Assembly: GCA_009760855.2 (NCBI GenBank)
Contig: WPIO01000006.1
Coordinates: 4,513,501-4,577,500 of the forward strand
Direction: 5' to 3'
Source of the DNA: Cristatella mucedo
Taxonomy: Eukaryota; Bryozoa; Phylactolaemata; Cristatellidae
DNA length: 64,000 nucleotides
Within the stretch, counting starts at the first letter, position 1; each line of letters opens with the position of its first letter. Positions 13,329 through 24,245 of the stretch are shown here, in pieces. A program made the position numbers and the translations under genes. The notes beneath the pieces are model-generated. The model saw nothing but the letters and a program-made list of their open reading frames with translations, searched no databases and had not been told where the DNA came from.

Positions 13329-13330
<2 letters not shown>

Positions 13331-13419
<89 letters not shown>
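13331..13419 (+). repeat. (GA)n microsatellite
   Basis: About 85 bp of nearly pure (GA)n. The reverse-strand Ser-Leu frame through it is not a protein. Confidence 0.92.
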
Positions 13420-13422
<3 letters not shown>

Positions 13423-13662
13423 GGACGCTGCTCGTTAGCGAGCGTCACTTCGACTCTAGTCGATAAAGGCGGCGGCATGGATTTACCGCCTTTCTTTGAC
13501 CGAAATGAATTCTATGAGTCGGACTCCTGGTTATGCGTCCACTAGGAGAACGTAAATAAGTGAACTCAAAAAGTGAACTGGAAGCGCATGCAAGAATGCA
13601 TCGCCGCCATCCGGAGGGTGAAAGTCAAATGTCGGCTTGCCAGAGATCGACTCGTTCCCATT

Positions 13663-14025
13663 TCAGCAATTAGCCGACGATTGACGTGCCACGATTAGGT
13701 GAACGCGAGCTAATGGTGCAGCATAGCGCCAGTCTGGCTTAACAGCCATAGCATCCTGCTCTCCGGAGGAGCGGCTGATTGATGTCGGCTGGCCTGTCAA
13801 CCCTATTGTCACGGCTAGTTTCTCAAGGGTAGGGCGACGCTGACGGAAGGTCACCTCCGCAGGGGGGGGGGACAAGGGTGAGCCGGGGTGGTCGGAGGCA
13901 CTTCGAACGATGGAGGCGAGTTGGCCGTTCACGACAGCGATTGACGAAAAGGAGAGAGTCAACATCAGGAGAATTCGGTGGACCCCACTGAATATGGTCG
14001 TGTAGCGCCGGTGCTCACATTTCAT
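13663..14025 (-). CDS. Unrecognised ORF with signal-peptide-like start
   Basis: A reverse-strand frame of 120 codons starts MKCEHRRYTTIFSGVHRIL and then has the hydrophobic run LMLTLSFSSIAVVNG, which looks like a signal peptide. The rest is Ser/Pro-rich with no known motif. It ends just before a (GT)n repeat and lies beside an LTR element, so it may be chance. Confidence 0.15.
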   Translation of the reverse strand: MKCEHRRYTTIFSGVHRILLMLTLSFSSIAVVNGQLASIVRSASDHPGSPLSPPPAEVTFRQRRPTLEKLAVTIGLTGQPTSISRSSGEQDAMAVKPDWRYAAPLARVHLIVARQSSANC

Positions 14026-14029
14026 GTTT

Positions 14030-14082
14030 GTGTTGTGTGTGTGTGTGTGCGTGTGTGCGTGTGTGCGTGTGCGCGCACGTAG
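14030..14082 (+). repeat. (GT)n/(GTGC)n microsatellite
   Basis: TGTGTGTGTGCGTGTGTGCG and related units, just before the LTR-like sequence. Confidence 0.8.
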
Positions 14083-14542
14083 TCACGGCATACGAATTTG
14101 CCGATGCAAACAAGAAGTAGTTCGGTGGAGTGTGTGTGGTATTATTGCATTCACGGTGGAAGTTGAGCCCTAGTTCTCCAGTCAGGGTCAAGGCTCCTGT
14201 TCGGGCTCCGCCGTCTTATTTGGATCGTTCCCACAATAGACGTAGGTAGCCTAAGTGTGGGGACGTATTTCCCCCGCAAGTGTGCTTGTGCTGTTGAGAG
14301 CCTGCGAGAAGTGCGGAGCGTAAAACTGAGCTAGACGCACAGCGACTTTGTGCGCTTGCAAATAAAGCTCAGTTAAATCCCCATTCGTGTGTCTCCCTTT
14401 CCAATTCACGCCGCGGACTCGCAATCCCCTTTAGTGACCGTGAGTAGGTCAGCACCAGAAACACTCGTTTCGTGGCGGCCTGCTTATTGCGCGTAGATGT
14501 TGTGTGCGCCTCTTGCTTTTCGGCCACTGGTGTGTGCCCCGC

Positions 14543-14574
14543 AGAGACAGAGACAGAGACAGAGACAGAAAGAT

Positions 14575-14605
<31 letters not shown>

Positions 14606-14630
14606 GAGACAGAGAGACAGAGAGAGACAC
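14543..14630 (+). repeat. (AGACAG)n microsatellite in the LTR-like stretch
   Basis: Units of AGACAG passing into (GA)n and back. It sits between the two AATAAA signals of the LTR-like sequence. Confidence 0.85.
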
Positions 14631-14851
14631 AGACTGTACCCGCTGGGGAATAAATATTGCAGTCTCGTTCACCGCTCACGTTCGCCCGCTCGTGTCTTCG
14701 TGTCTCCGTGAGACTCCGCCAGCGCTTCCGACTGCAGCCGGAGACACAGTAGCATAACATGGACGCCCACCGAACGGCATTAGGCTGCAGGTTGCGCCGC
14801 TCGCTGGGCGGCAGGTTACGCCTACTCCGCCGAGCCTCCAGCGTTACATTT

Positions 14852-14869
14852 TGGCGCCCGAACGGGGAC
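14852..14869 (+). promoter_or_regulatory. Primer-binding site, tRNA-Lys type
   Basis: TGGCGCCCGAACGGGGAC matches the site complementary to the 3' end of a lysine tRNA used by many retroelements, with one change from the common form. It sits three bases after the TTACA that ends the LTR-like sequence. Confidence 0.75.
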
Positions 14870-15053
14870 TTGTCAAATTACAGGTAGGATCCTAGGACGA
14901 GAGATTTCGCACGAGGTGGCATACACATACTAGGCCCTAGGTCCCCTGAATTAGAGCTGTAGGCGTGTCAGTTGGATCGAGAGTCCGAGGAGCTTCCGTG
15001 GAAAATTGCGGAATCGGGACATTTAGTTAAACTAACCGGAGAAACTACCCAAC

Positions 15054-15484
15054 ATGAGCCAGTCTCGGCAACAAGAAGCGGGTGGTAGGGATGGTGGCGC
15101 TGACGCTAGTGAAGCTCTTGACGTTGCAATTTCGATGGAATGTCTGGAAATGAATAGGTTGCAGAGGCTTCGCAGCTGAAAGCTAGCGTCGAAGCGCAGG
15201 TTCGGCAGCAGCTGCTGCCCGCACAGGCAGCGCCACAAATTGCGTTTCCGCCGTATGCTCTCGCAGAGTCGGTTTGCAACCTTGCCGGTTGCAACTCTCT
15301 GAACATTGTGCCGCACGTCTCCGGTGAAAAGCCCGAATCCGCGATCCGGCGGCTCGAGGAGTATAAATTGCAGGCTCGGAGCCTCTGCTGCTGGAATGGC
15401 TCCATTGAATGTCGCCGCTTAGATTTGCATCCAGAAGGGCGGGCGCGCGCGCGCGCGCAGGGTTTTCCTTTGTTCCTGGCATAA
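15054..15484 (+). pseudogene. gag-like remnant of the LTR element, frameshifted
   Basis: ATG 15054 opens MSQSRQQEAGGRDGGADASE and continues to a stop at 15177. The reading continues in another frame from about 15161: LKASVEAQVRQQLL, then VPHVSGEKPESAIRRLEEY, until TAA 15482. Position after the primer site, a Gln-rich helical start and a central Trp-containing stretch fit a Gag matrix/capsid region. A one-base indel around 15160-15175 separates the frames. A (GC)n run at 15440-15460 may have caused further damage. Confidence 0.45.
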
Positions 15485-16197
15485 GCGGCGTTGACGATGG
15501 AGGCGTTCACCACGGGCTTGTTTTCGGCAGGATGCCGCGCGTGCGCGCCTGCAGACTCGCGTGCAGAAAAGAGGCGAAATAAACTATTTTCGCCTTTCAT
15601 CGGGATCTCCGCGACGAAGCAGAGATCGCTTATTGGGACATTCCTCCCGATAGCGCTAGCAGCAGCACAATGTCATCCCTCTTTGCAAAAGGCCCGCAGC
15701 CGAACCGCAGGTCGTATGCTTTCGCTAGCCACCATCGCGACGAAAGGGAGGCGCTAGATTGCGCCATTAGATGCAAAAGCACGCCGTTTATATCGGGATC
15801 GTCAGCCGTCTTGGCCAGCACGGGCGGGCAGACTTTGGGACCGGATATTAGCGGTTTTTTCGAGGTGATGCACCCGATCTTGATAATCAGGGGATCAACC
15901 TAAACTACGTCGTGACACAACCAGAGCAAGCGGCTGACGTACGCGCCCCGCCCAGAAAAAAAATCGATACATAGAATTTTGACCCCCGAGAAGAAGCCAT
16001 TAACGCAGAATGACGACGTTTGCTGGCCTACACCTCGACGACCGGGACATCTTGCTAATTCGCGAAGTTGCTCACGTGCTAGGTAAGGCGCAAGAAGCAG
16101 AAATAGGGCCTGCTTTTTCAATTGCAAAACCAGTCCGAGTTATAGGGCTCAAGTCGCGGCCCTTGAGGTAGACCAACCCGTCTCCAGCCATCGTACG

Positions 16198-16398
16198 GTG
16201 GTGCGCGCCCTACTGAACGGTGCAACGATCGCAGCTCACATAGACTCGGGGGCAGATATATCTATGTTAACGTTAGAGAACGCTAAACTAATATGGCTGC
16301 AATTTTCGTACGCCGCAGTGACAGCGTCTGGCGTAGATGGGTCGCGGCTGGAGATTCTGGGCAGCGCGTCGATGCGGATCCGGTCGTGCGGTCAGATT
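16198..16398 (+). pseudogene. Retropepsin-like aspartic protease remnant
   Basis: The frame reads VRALLNGATIAAHIDSGADI, then SMLTLENAKLI and later GSRLEILGSASMRIR. DSGAD is the catalytic signature of retroviral-type proteases, and the later ILG recalls the flap-to-core strand. Upstream at 16021-16074 a frame reads CWPTPRRPGH, a broken zinc knuckle of Gag. The coding frame breaks down after about 16480. Confidence 0.55.
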
Positions 16399-17279
16399 GC
16401 TTCGAAAAGAGCACAGCAGGGCGGTGCCATAGGCGCCGCTCGATACATCTGGTTCAGCATTGCGCCTGCGCAGAGCAGCATCTGAGCACACCTCGAGAAG
16501 AGCCGCTGGTCGAAGGTTTTCGCTTTAGCGCAGCTCACTAAAGCGTCCAAGCAGATGAAATCAAGTTGGCGATTCGATGCGGAGCGAAAAATTAATCGGT
16601 TGAGATTTATTTTAAATGCATGACGTTGTGCTTCGTATCCAGCAACATGCGACCTCGCGCGAGGCACTGACACAAACAGAACAAGATCAAGCGGCAGCCG
16701 GATACTGGTTAGATGCAGATCTAAAAGAGCAGTTATTTGCCTGGCGCCTTCGCGAATGCGAACTGAATGTCTATGTCTACGCGTGCAGCCGACATCTAAC
16801 GATACGTAAAAGGATCTCGGAGCTTCGACTGCGAGTACCAAAGGCCAGTTCTATGCGTCGGCGAATTGGTCCTTTTTTCCAAGTCCTGCGTTGATGTCAA
16901 AATTAAAAATAGAGTTCAAGATTACGCAGCATGAAAGTCCGATGCGATTATCTCGTAAAATGGCCGCTTACGGCTTCCGCTTGTCCGCACCCGCCGCTCC
17001 TCTTATTGCTTTGCATTTCCCATTCTTGGCGATGGCATATCTTCGTCCGATCGGCGGATAGGGAGGGCACTGGGTGCTTAGCGAAAGCTTAGTCTTTCGA
17101 GTGACGCCAGCTTAACGCCAGCCCAAACTCACTAGGCCATATACGACGGCTGATACGACAGGCGACGTCCAACTGACTGGCTCTGCTAATTTTTTAAAGA
17201 AGGGGCTAAGATTTGACCTCGACAGCGTTATGACCGCTCAGCCGTCACTAGTTCAGATGGCGGTACAATGCTTGCAATT

Positions 17280-17495
17280 TGCAAAGAGATCTGAAGCTCG
17301 CTATACACCGACTGCAACAACACAGCACTCGATATGCCGCAAGAAGCGCTCGCAACAACACCGTAGTAGAAAAAGCACAAACACTAGGCTATGCATTACG
17401 TCCGATACGGCAGGCGACTTCCAAACGACTCACTGAAAAGCTTCCAGCAGCTCGCGCTCAGCCCGAGGACTCGCCGACCGGCAGACCGCTGCTTC
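17280..17495 (+). repeat. Dispersed repeat, copy 2 (also at 13140-13325)
   Basis: This is the second copy of the repeat described at 13140. A partial third piece (CGACGGCTGATACGACAGGC) is at about 17145-17180. The shared end GGACTCGCCGACCGG is at about 17468-17482. Confidence 0.5.
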
Positions 17496-17749
17496 AAGAT
17501 GTGAACTATGGTTAGGCCGAACCTCATACAGTAGTCAGTTCATGAATAATGCAAAAAGCTCGTTCTTAAATAAAATTCCGTAGAATTACTCATGAGCCTT
17601 GGCTTACCGTGGCTCTTTCGTGAGCTTCTGGGTTCAAATTCAGCGATCAGGTCATTATTTATAGTCTAGGTTCAGCTGTCAATTTCATCATTCTTAATCG
17701 CATTGCACAGCACCTCATTGCCAAGCACTGTGCTTTTTTCCTGATGAAG

Positions 17750-20290
17750 TTTTAGGTTATCCGTGGGATATAAAAGCTGCTGCAATAACTTTGAAATATA
17801 CCCAACGTGCACACAATAGGCCTAAGGAATAATTTCACAATGGTGGTGTGCCTCGCCTGCCTCTGAGCGAAATCAGAACTAGGCTCCAGCCACAGCGCCC
17901 ATGACGGTGCTGTTCTTATCTGACGAGCGCGAAGAATACTGGTGAGACCTGAATTTTTAATCACTGATAGTGACTTGCAGGTGCGGCGCCATGCACTTGG
18001 TTTCATCGCCTCATCATTTAAGAAAATTTGCTGCCATGCATGTGTGGATGTCGTCGATACATGCAGCAAGGAAGTTGAGAGAATTCGACGTACTAGAGTG
18101 CTGGGAGGGATCAAAGCAGAGATGCAACTGAGTGTCATCCGCATATAATTGAAAGCCTAGATTTCGCTTGAAAATCACATCGGCAAGAGGGAGAGTATAA
18201 ACCGTGAAAACAAAACTAGAGAGGAACTAGAAAAGAACTAGACCAAGAAAAATAACTTAAAAGAACTAAACCAAGTACGGATACCCGATGTATCCAATTT
18301 TTCAGGGGTTCGTATGATGATCTTTGTCCATTTACATCAATTCTCTGGAGTTTCCCACTGAGACAGAACCTGAACCACTGCAGTGCAGTGCCAGCGGTAA
18401 CCAGGCGAGGTGAGAGGCGCTCAAGAAGGACGGGTGATCAATAGAACCAGAAGCTGCCAAAATATCGAGCAAAACAAGCAGATATTGTCTACCTATGTCT
18501 GCATTCCTAAGTAGGACGTTGTACACCCGAAGCAATGCTGGCTCTGTAGAGTGATTAGTTCTGAAACCAGAATGTAACTTACTAGCAAGGTTTGAAGTTT
18601 TAATATACGAGTTCAGCTAGTCTGCTACGACTCGTTCCAGTGTCTTTGATAGGAATGGTGGCAGGGAGACTGACTGGGCGGAAGTTGCTCAAGTTCTCTC
18701 TTGGGCTATTGTTGCTTTCTTGATTAGTGGCCTGACTACAGTTTTTTGAGAGGTACTGATACGACCTTAAGCTAATGACGTATTAAAGATGTTATTTATG
18801 CATGGCAGCAACAAATAAATGCATCGCAGACGCAGGACAGTGGGAACAGGGTCCAAAAGACTGGTTGTCTTCTTTGATTGGGTATGAACTTCAGGTTGAG
18901 GTCACTAGTGACCTACTTGAATGTAGAGATCAAGGTGCTGCGCGGCTTTGACGGACAGCATTCCAGGGGGATGCTGCCATCTTAGGGATGAGCTACCTGA
19001 TCTTGTCCATCTTCTTGACAAAGAAGCTTGATAAGCGATCCACTAGATTATTACAGGGACCATTTGGTAAGGAGCCTGGACCTGGAAGCGGTTGAGCAGG
19101 TGGCTGATTGTCTGCATCAGCATTGTTGGATTGTGCACACGTGATTCAACAACGATTTCATAGAAGCTATACTTGGCCTTCGCTATGATTGATCGATACG
19201 ACCTGCAGTAGTCCTCGCATGCCTGTCGATAGACAGTCAGTCCCGATCTTGTACATACTTTTGCAAGCTTGCGCTTAGTAGACCTCGCTATTTTCACGTA
19301 TGTAGTAAACCATAGGCCGTTGAGGCGAGGGATCGCAGTGCGCTTAGTTAGGGATGCAAACTCGTCGAGCGTGTCAGCTAGTGTCGTGCTGTAGCAATCT
19401 GCCAAAGATGACAGATCAGAAGGGGGACTGAGCAGCAGAGGCGATGCAGACATTCTCGCACGGACAGCATCGATGTCCAGGGTCTTGAGGTTTCGTGATT
19501 CGCATGTGATTTTAGATGAGAAGGAGGTGGACACACATTGTAGACTGTAGAAGATTTACATGTAGTCAGATAAGCAGGATTTGTAATAATTGGTGATGAC
19601 AAATTGCCATTGTATGAGAAAATCTGGTCGAGAGTGTGACCCTTGAGGCGAGTAGGGCCATTCACATGAGCCACAAGAAACAATGAGTCAGTCAGTGCAT
19701 GAAATTCAGCGCTGAAGGCCTCAGATAAGTTATCGAAATAAATTTTGAAATCTCTCAAAATGAGTAAAGGTTTATTGCTCGCACACAGGATTGAAATGAG
19801 ATTAGAGAAATCTGAGATAAAGGAGGACTTGGTACCTCGTGGCTTATGGTCTACTGCCACCCTGAGTAGCTTGTTTTCTGATGAAATCGTGATTCTAGAT
19901 TCGAAAGATTGCTCCGAGGGTACTTTAAAAGGCTCCAAGTCTAATTTTGAGCGCGTGATAATACCGCATCCACATCCAGTTTTGATTGATCTTGCGGTGT
20001 GAAAAAAGGAGAAACTAGCCGGGCTTGCGTCTTTGATTGTCGGGCAGTTTACCGATTTTAGCCAAGTTTCCGTCAAGGCGCTCATGTCGACACCTTTTTC
20101 AGAAATACGGTCGCTTACTAGGGGTTTGTTTCGCATTGAGTGAGGCATAGTCAGGTAGTTGGAGGCATTTCCTTCCTACAGCGAGGTAGAGACCTCGGCC
20201 ACTTCGTAGTCTTACACCCACCCCGCCGTTACCAACTACGAAATTCTCACTTATTTCTACTCGACGGGTAACCGCCACGTGTGTGTCGAA
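17750..20290 (-). mobile_element. LINE-A copy with endonuclease and RT regions, decayed
   Basis: This is the only LINE-A copy here that reaches the 5' coding end. From 20148 a frame reads MRNKPLVSDRISEKGVDMSA, then LTETWLK, DFKIYFDNL and HTLDQIF, the pattern of the apurinic-like endonuclease of CR1-type LINEs. A linker frame (19534-19043) has VYRQACEDYCRSYRSIIAKA. The RT part runs from about 18900 to 18100, with the YADD codons near 18135 out of frame with what precedes. Left of 18000 the match fades. Several frameshifts and stops make it inactive. Confidence 0.75.
19378..20148 (-). pseudogene. LINE-A endonuclease domain remnant
   Basis: This 256-codon reverse-strand frame covers most of an exonuclease-endonuclease-phosphatase domain. 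Visible elements are SALTETWLK (catalytic Glu), a GDFNxH-like LILRDFKIYFDNLSEAF, and LDQIFSYNG. The GDFN motif has become RDFK, so the catalytic pocket is probably lost. After about 19560 the frame departs from the LINE reading. Confidence 0.6.
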
Positions 20291-20592
20291 GAAATGCTAA
20301 GATTTTGAGCGATACTATTTCATAAATTGTTGGTGTCGCTTCGCCTACATAAAAATAATTTCTGGTCTAGTCCATCGGCATAAAGAACTTGCAGATCTCG
20401 TCCTTGAATTAAAAGCCTGGCTCCGCCATTGACGGTGACTGGCTGCGCTTGCTGTCACTAACAAATTACTTCGCTTCATTTGTAGCATCTTTGAAGTACG
20501 TAGACAGAGATTTCATCATTAGAGGATGCAATACAAATAGCTGGCATAGTTATTACTAGTAAAGTTGAAAAAACAACTTGCACCGCCAAGGA

Positions 20593-20757
20593 GGAGCATT
20601 TATTATCATATTATTATAATTCACTTATACAGCGCCCCAAGAGAACTTAATCTCTATTCAGGCGCTTCACATATGCCTCGGGGCTCGAGCCCACGACCTC
20701 AGTCAGACCTTGGTCGGGGCGAGCATCTTAACGGCTAGACCAAACCAGCTCATTTAG
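20593..20757 (-). mobile_element. SINE-B copy (tRNA-derived head, LINE-A tail)
   Basis: The reverse strand reads from a tRNA-like head (TTTGGTCTAGCCGTTAAGAT, A-box region), through CCGACCAAGGTCTGACTGAG and a B box GGGCTCGAGCCC, to GAAGCGCCTGAATAGAGATT, AAGTTCTCTTGGGGCGCTGT and AAGTGAATTATAATAAT. The last part is the LINE-A 3' hairpin and tail. This is the best SINE-B copy in the window. Confidence 0.7.
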
Positions 20758-21513
20758 AAGTAACTTGCATGTGGGCGACGTCCGGGCGGGCACTCCCACA
20801 AAGCGTCGTGCACAAGAAATGGCCGTGGTAATTGGGGTCAAGGATTTAACGTTCCGGGACCCCACTCGGTACCATATTTTGTAGACACTAAAGCTAGAAG
20901 GCGAATTTGTGCGATCCCGCAGATAAATTCAGACCTGTGCAAAAATTTAAAGACCAGCCGAATTCAGAGTTTAAGGCTTCGCCCTCGCTAACACACAGAC
21001 AAGAAAGACCTTTTGGATCTCCAAGAAAGGATTACCTGGCCATTCGCTACGGTATTATGATTGCTTCTCAGAAAAGAGCCAGAGTGCATCTGAAATGCGT
21101 TCATTAGGTGGAACTAGAGGCAAATGAATAGAAAGCTAGAACCTCACGAAGAATAATTTTTTTGAAGCGACGCGCTCATGATCTCGTCGCCTGAAAATAT
21201 CTCTGATGAGCTTGCTAAGCCCGAATACCTCCCCTTGACGCCTCGGTAGTCACAAGCGAGACAGGAAATTGGGCTTTCAGGAGTCAGGTCGGATGCAAAG
21301 AATTGTGCACTTTTCCTTCTTGCTAAGCTGGAATCGTTCGGAAATCGGCAAGAAGTAGCACGAAGCTCTAATTACGAGTGAATATTACAGTGCACGGTAC
21401 GTTATTAGTTAATGTGTTTCATTCACTTGCGCTGGCACTTTCTATTGTGCAATCGGGCTGCAAAGACGCGCGGGCCACTATACCGCAATGAACCGTCGTC
21501 TAATAAGAAGAAT

Positions 21514-21600
21514 AATAATACTTTTGTATAGCACTCTCAGAGAACTGAATTTCTCTAATCACATTACAGATGCTGCATATACAGCGTTACAATGTGTTCG
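21514..21600 (-). repeat. LINE-A/SINE tail fragment
   Basis: AATAATAATACTTTTGTATA then GCACTCTCAGAGAACTGAAT is a diverged reversed 3' hairpin. It could be the end of either repeat class. Confidence 0.4.
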
Positions 21601-22524
21601 GCTGTGACTTGCGGAGCTGTTCTCCCCCAAATCCGCCTGATATTAGCTGCACTTAGCTCAGGCTCGAATTGCACTTTCCGCAAAGCTATAACATCACAAA
21701 ATTGAGCTCAATCACACGCAAGCGTTTCTCGTAAAATCAAGCTCAGCCGATTGGGATTTAATTGCGGGGGTTTGCGATTTTGCTCGGGCCGATGCAGTCA
21801 ATTTCAGGGGCCTGCATTATGAAACGCAAGCGCAACGGCACAAAACTGTTTGAGCCTGCGCTTCTAAAGTGGCGGCGTGCAATACAATGCGCTGTATCGG
21901 CATGTAAACGAACCTCTGAGCAGTGCGTCGTCAGCACTGCAATGCTCCATGATTATTAACTGCGAGCTTGACAGCTGAACTGCAATTTTGAACTGCCAGG
22001 CCGCTAAATTATAACTGCGAGCTGCCTAAGAAATAGCCGCGATAGACCTCGACTAATTAGTAGTGCAATATGCGATTATGTATGAACGAGAGTATTTTAT
22101 GTCTTATGACATGACTCGTACTTATCACCGATACTTATGAAAAAGCATATGCAAAATGCAATCTAGTATGGAAGCGGAATAAGAAAACGTAATAAGAAAA
22201 CGTACAGGCCAGGATGATTTAACCGCTAATTTTTTGGCAGAAGAGCAGTAGTAGTTAGGACACTACATAGCTCCCTAAGAGAAAAAAATCTCCATCTAGA
22301 CACTTTACTTACGCTATAGTGGAAGTAATTCAAGAGTTCAGTGATCATATGCCCACATTTTCCCCGGATAATCTGTCAAAGGACAGGTCGTACGGACGGA
22401 TCGCGTGCAATGACGAAGAGACGGTTTTTTAAACTTCTTTTTTTTTAGTTTCTTCGATTCAGTGAGGGCCATGGCATTTATCGTGATTTCCAGACTTTGA
22501 AAACACACAAACTACGTGACTATA

Positions 22525-22775
22525 GCCAGACGTGACCCAGTGGCGCGACGACTTGTGTGAATAGAAATATTGCTCTTCCAGACCCGGATCGAGGGTTCGC
22601 GTCCTGCAGTAGTTGATATTTTTTGTCAACCCTAACCATGCTATTCATTTTTTTGGTTTATGAAGCATGATATTACTCACCATTCAATTGCATTTCCCTT
22701 TGCAGCAAATGTAAAGCGCCTAGAGAGAGATTAAGTTCTCGGAGGGCGCTTTATCAAGTGTATTATTATTATTTA
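22525..22775 (+). mobile_element. SINE-C copy: different tRNA-like head on a LINE-A 3' end
   Basis: A tRNA-like head has an A box near CGTGACCCAGTGGCGCGACG and a B box GAGGGTTCGCGTCC about 50 bp later. It is joined to about 150 bp of LINE-A 3' UTR (CCCTAACCATGCTATTCATT, TTGCAGCAAATGTAAAGCGC), the complete hairpin and TTATTATTATT. The head differs from SINE-A and SINE-B. Confidence 0.6.
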
Positions 22776-23995
22776 GTATTAGAAAGAGTGGTTAGTTCTG
22801 AAAGAGGCTGAAGGAAGACTCTACTGGAGAGTGACGCAAACCCAGAGTCGATACACTGCTTGCCGAGGAGCCAGTGCTGCAGGCGGCTAGATAGCAATGC
22901 ACTGACGCAGCGTGTATCTTAGCCCAAGGGTAAGATGCTCGCTTTTCACGGCCCGGGGTGTTGGTTAGAGTTCTGCAGCGGTCGACTGGTCGATTGGCCA
23001 CTGCAAGTGGTATCTTTGGCCGTGAAAGCTTGCCTGCCTCTGTATATTAAACGTGGCCGCTAAATTAGCCTTGACCTTTGAAGCCGACGCAAGCGACGGG
23101 CTAGCCTAGCTGCAGATTTTGGCACTAACTGCAGCTAGGCTTGCTACTCTGTAGCGGAAGGAAGTGCCACTAGCAGCGAGTTACAGATGTTTAGAGACGA
23201 TTAAATAAATTCGCTAGAATTTATTATATATCTATTTAATCACTCCAGAGTCTTTGCAGCCAGAAGAAGTCGAAAGTAAGCAGACAATTGAGGATCCGTT
23301 CCTGTCATCTAGGATGCGGTTGCATTGTCACAGGACATCGGGTTTCATCCAGACGCGACAGTGGACGAGCTAGCCGTGCAGCGTTTTGAGGAGTAGCTTT
23401 CCAATTTCCGCGTGCCATTATTCTGGCCCATATCTCTTAAGCTGGTTTCATTCTAGCTTATTCTGAGAGAGTTTACTGACATCCAAGAGCGAGCAAATAG
23501 CTCCACGCCAGCTGCTGCTATATTGTTCCAAGCTATAAGCGAGTTCTTCTTCAGTCCATCACCAAGGAAAGCAGGAAGCGACCGATCTGAGCGCAGGCGC
23601 AGCGAGCTACGATTTGCGTGGAGATGAAAGTCGAGGTTGCGTTTGGCGACTACATCGGCGAGAGCAATAGCGTAAAATTTGAAAACACGTGGATCAAGGG
23701 CATGTGCGGCGACGTCGGTGACCCCATTTCATTCAGGAACCTCGGATATGATCGCTTATTCCCGCTTATATCAAAGCTGCTCTGTAATCTGACGACGGGC
23801 TAAGCACGTGACAGGCGCTCGAGAAGAACGCGGCGATTGGTGGGTGATATTAGGTGTTTCTGTAAGATTGAACATTAAAATATAAAATAAAGTGAATATT
23901 GATTGTTATAGCTGTAATTATTATGATATCATAGTCATCATAGGTAGTAGTCATGCATAGCTATAGCAGGGAACATCAACCCCAGGTCAGCAATA
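22776..23995. other. Possible coding relic, not identified
   Basis: Between 23330 and 23800 the frames read like decayed protein: GFHPDATVDELAVQRFEE, then FTDIQERANSSTPAAAILFQ, and from 23618 MKVEVAFGDYIGESNSVKF and TWIKGMCGDVGDPIS. Stops separate them. I cannot assign a family; a transposon ORF is one possibility. Confidence 0.25.
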
Positions 23996-24160
23996 CTAGC
24001 TGATTTAATAGCCTCTTTTGTATAGCGACAGAAGAACCTTTACAGCTATCGCCACAGCTTGCAGTGGCAATAAAGGATCGCCCACCGCAGGATTCGAACC
24101 CACGACCTCAGGCCGTGGTCGTAAAAAGTAACCACCTTACCTAGTGAACCATTACGGCTA
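23996..24160 (-). mobile_element. SINE-A copy
   Basis: The reverse strand shows the SINE-A head (AGCCGTAATGGTTCACTAGG), a perfect B box GGGTTCGAATCC, the GCTGTGGCGATAGCTG body and the TTAAATCAGCTA end. It differs from other copies by about one base in ten by eye. Confidence 0.7.
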
Positions 24161-24175
24161 AGCAATCCTGATAGG

Positions 24176-24245
24176 GTAATAATAATAATAATAATAATGC
24201 ACTTGATAAAGCGCCCTCAGATAACTCAATCTCTTTCTAGGGAAT
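24176..24245 (-). repeat. LINE-A 3' tail fragment
   Basis: (TAA)n at 24177-24198 is followed by GCACTTGATAAAGCGCCCTC and breaks off after TCTTTCTAGG. Confidence 0.6.

Larger units (their letters stand above)
9676..13330. other. Mostly unannotated, except the entries at 10663, 12174 and 13140
   Basis: 9.68-10.66 and 11.14-12.17 kb hold only short frames with no motif. At 12540-12670 there are scattered CCTAAACCC and CCCTAAACCC words. 12.7-13.1 kb is CpG-rich. Confidence 0.4.
14130..16900 (+). mobile_element. Decayed LTR retroelement (Ty3/gypsy-like), 5' LTR to protease
   Basis: The order of parts is that of an LTR retrotransposon: an LTR-like stretch with AATAAA at 14361 and 14649 ending in TTACA at 14848, a primer-binding site at 14852, a gag-like frame from 15054, a possible zinc-knuckle remnant near 16021 and an aspartic protease with DSGAD near 16243. 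The LTR start is not defined; I see no TG matched to a second LTR. RT, RNase H and integrase are absent, so the 3' part is lost. Stops and frameshifts make it inactive. The clade is inferred from gene order. Confidence 0.6.
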
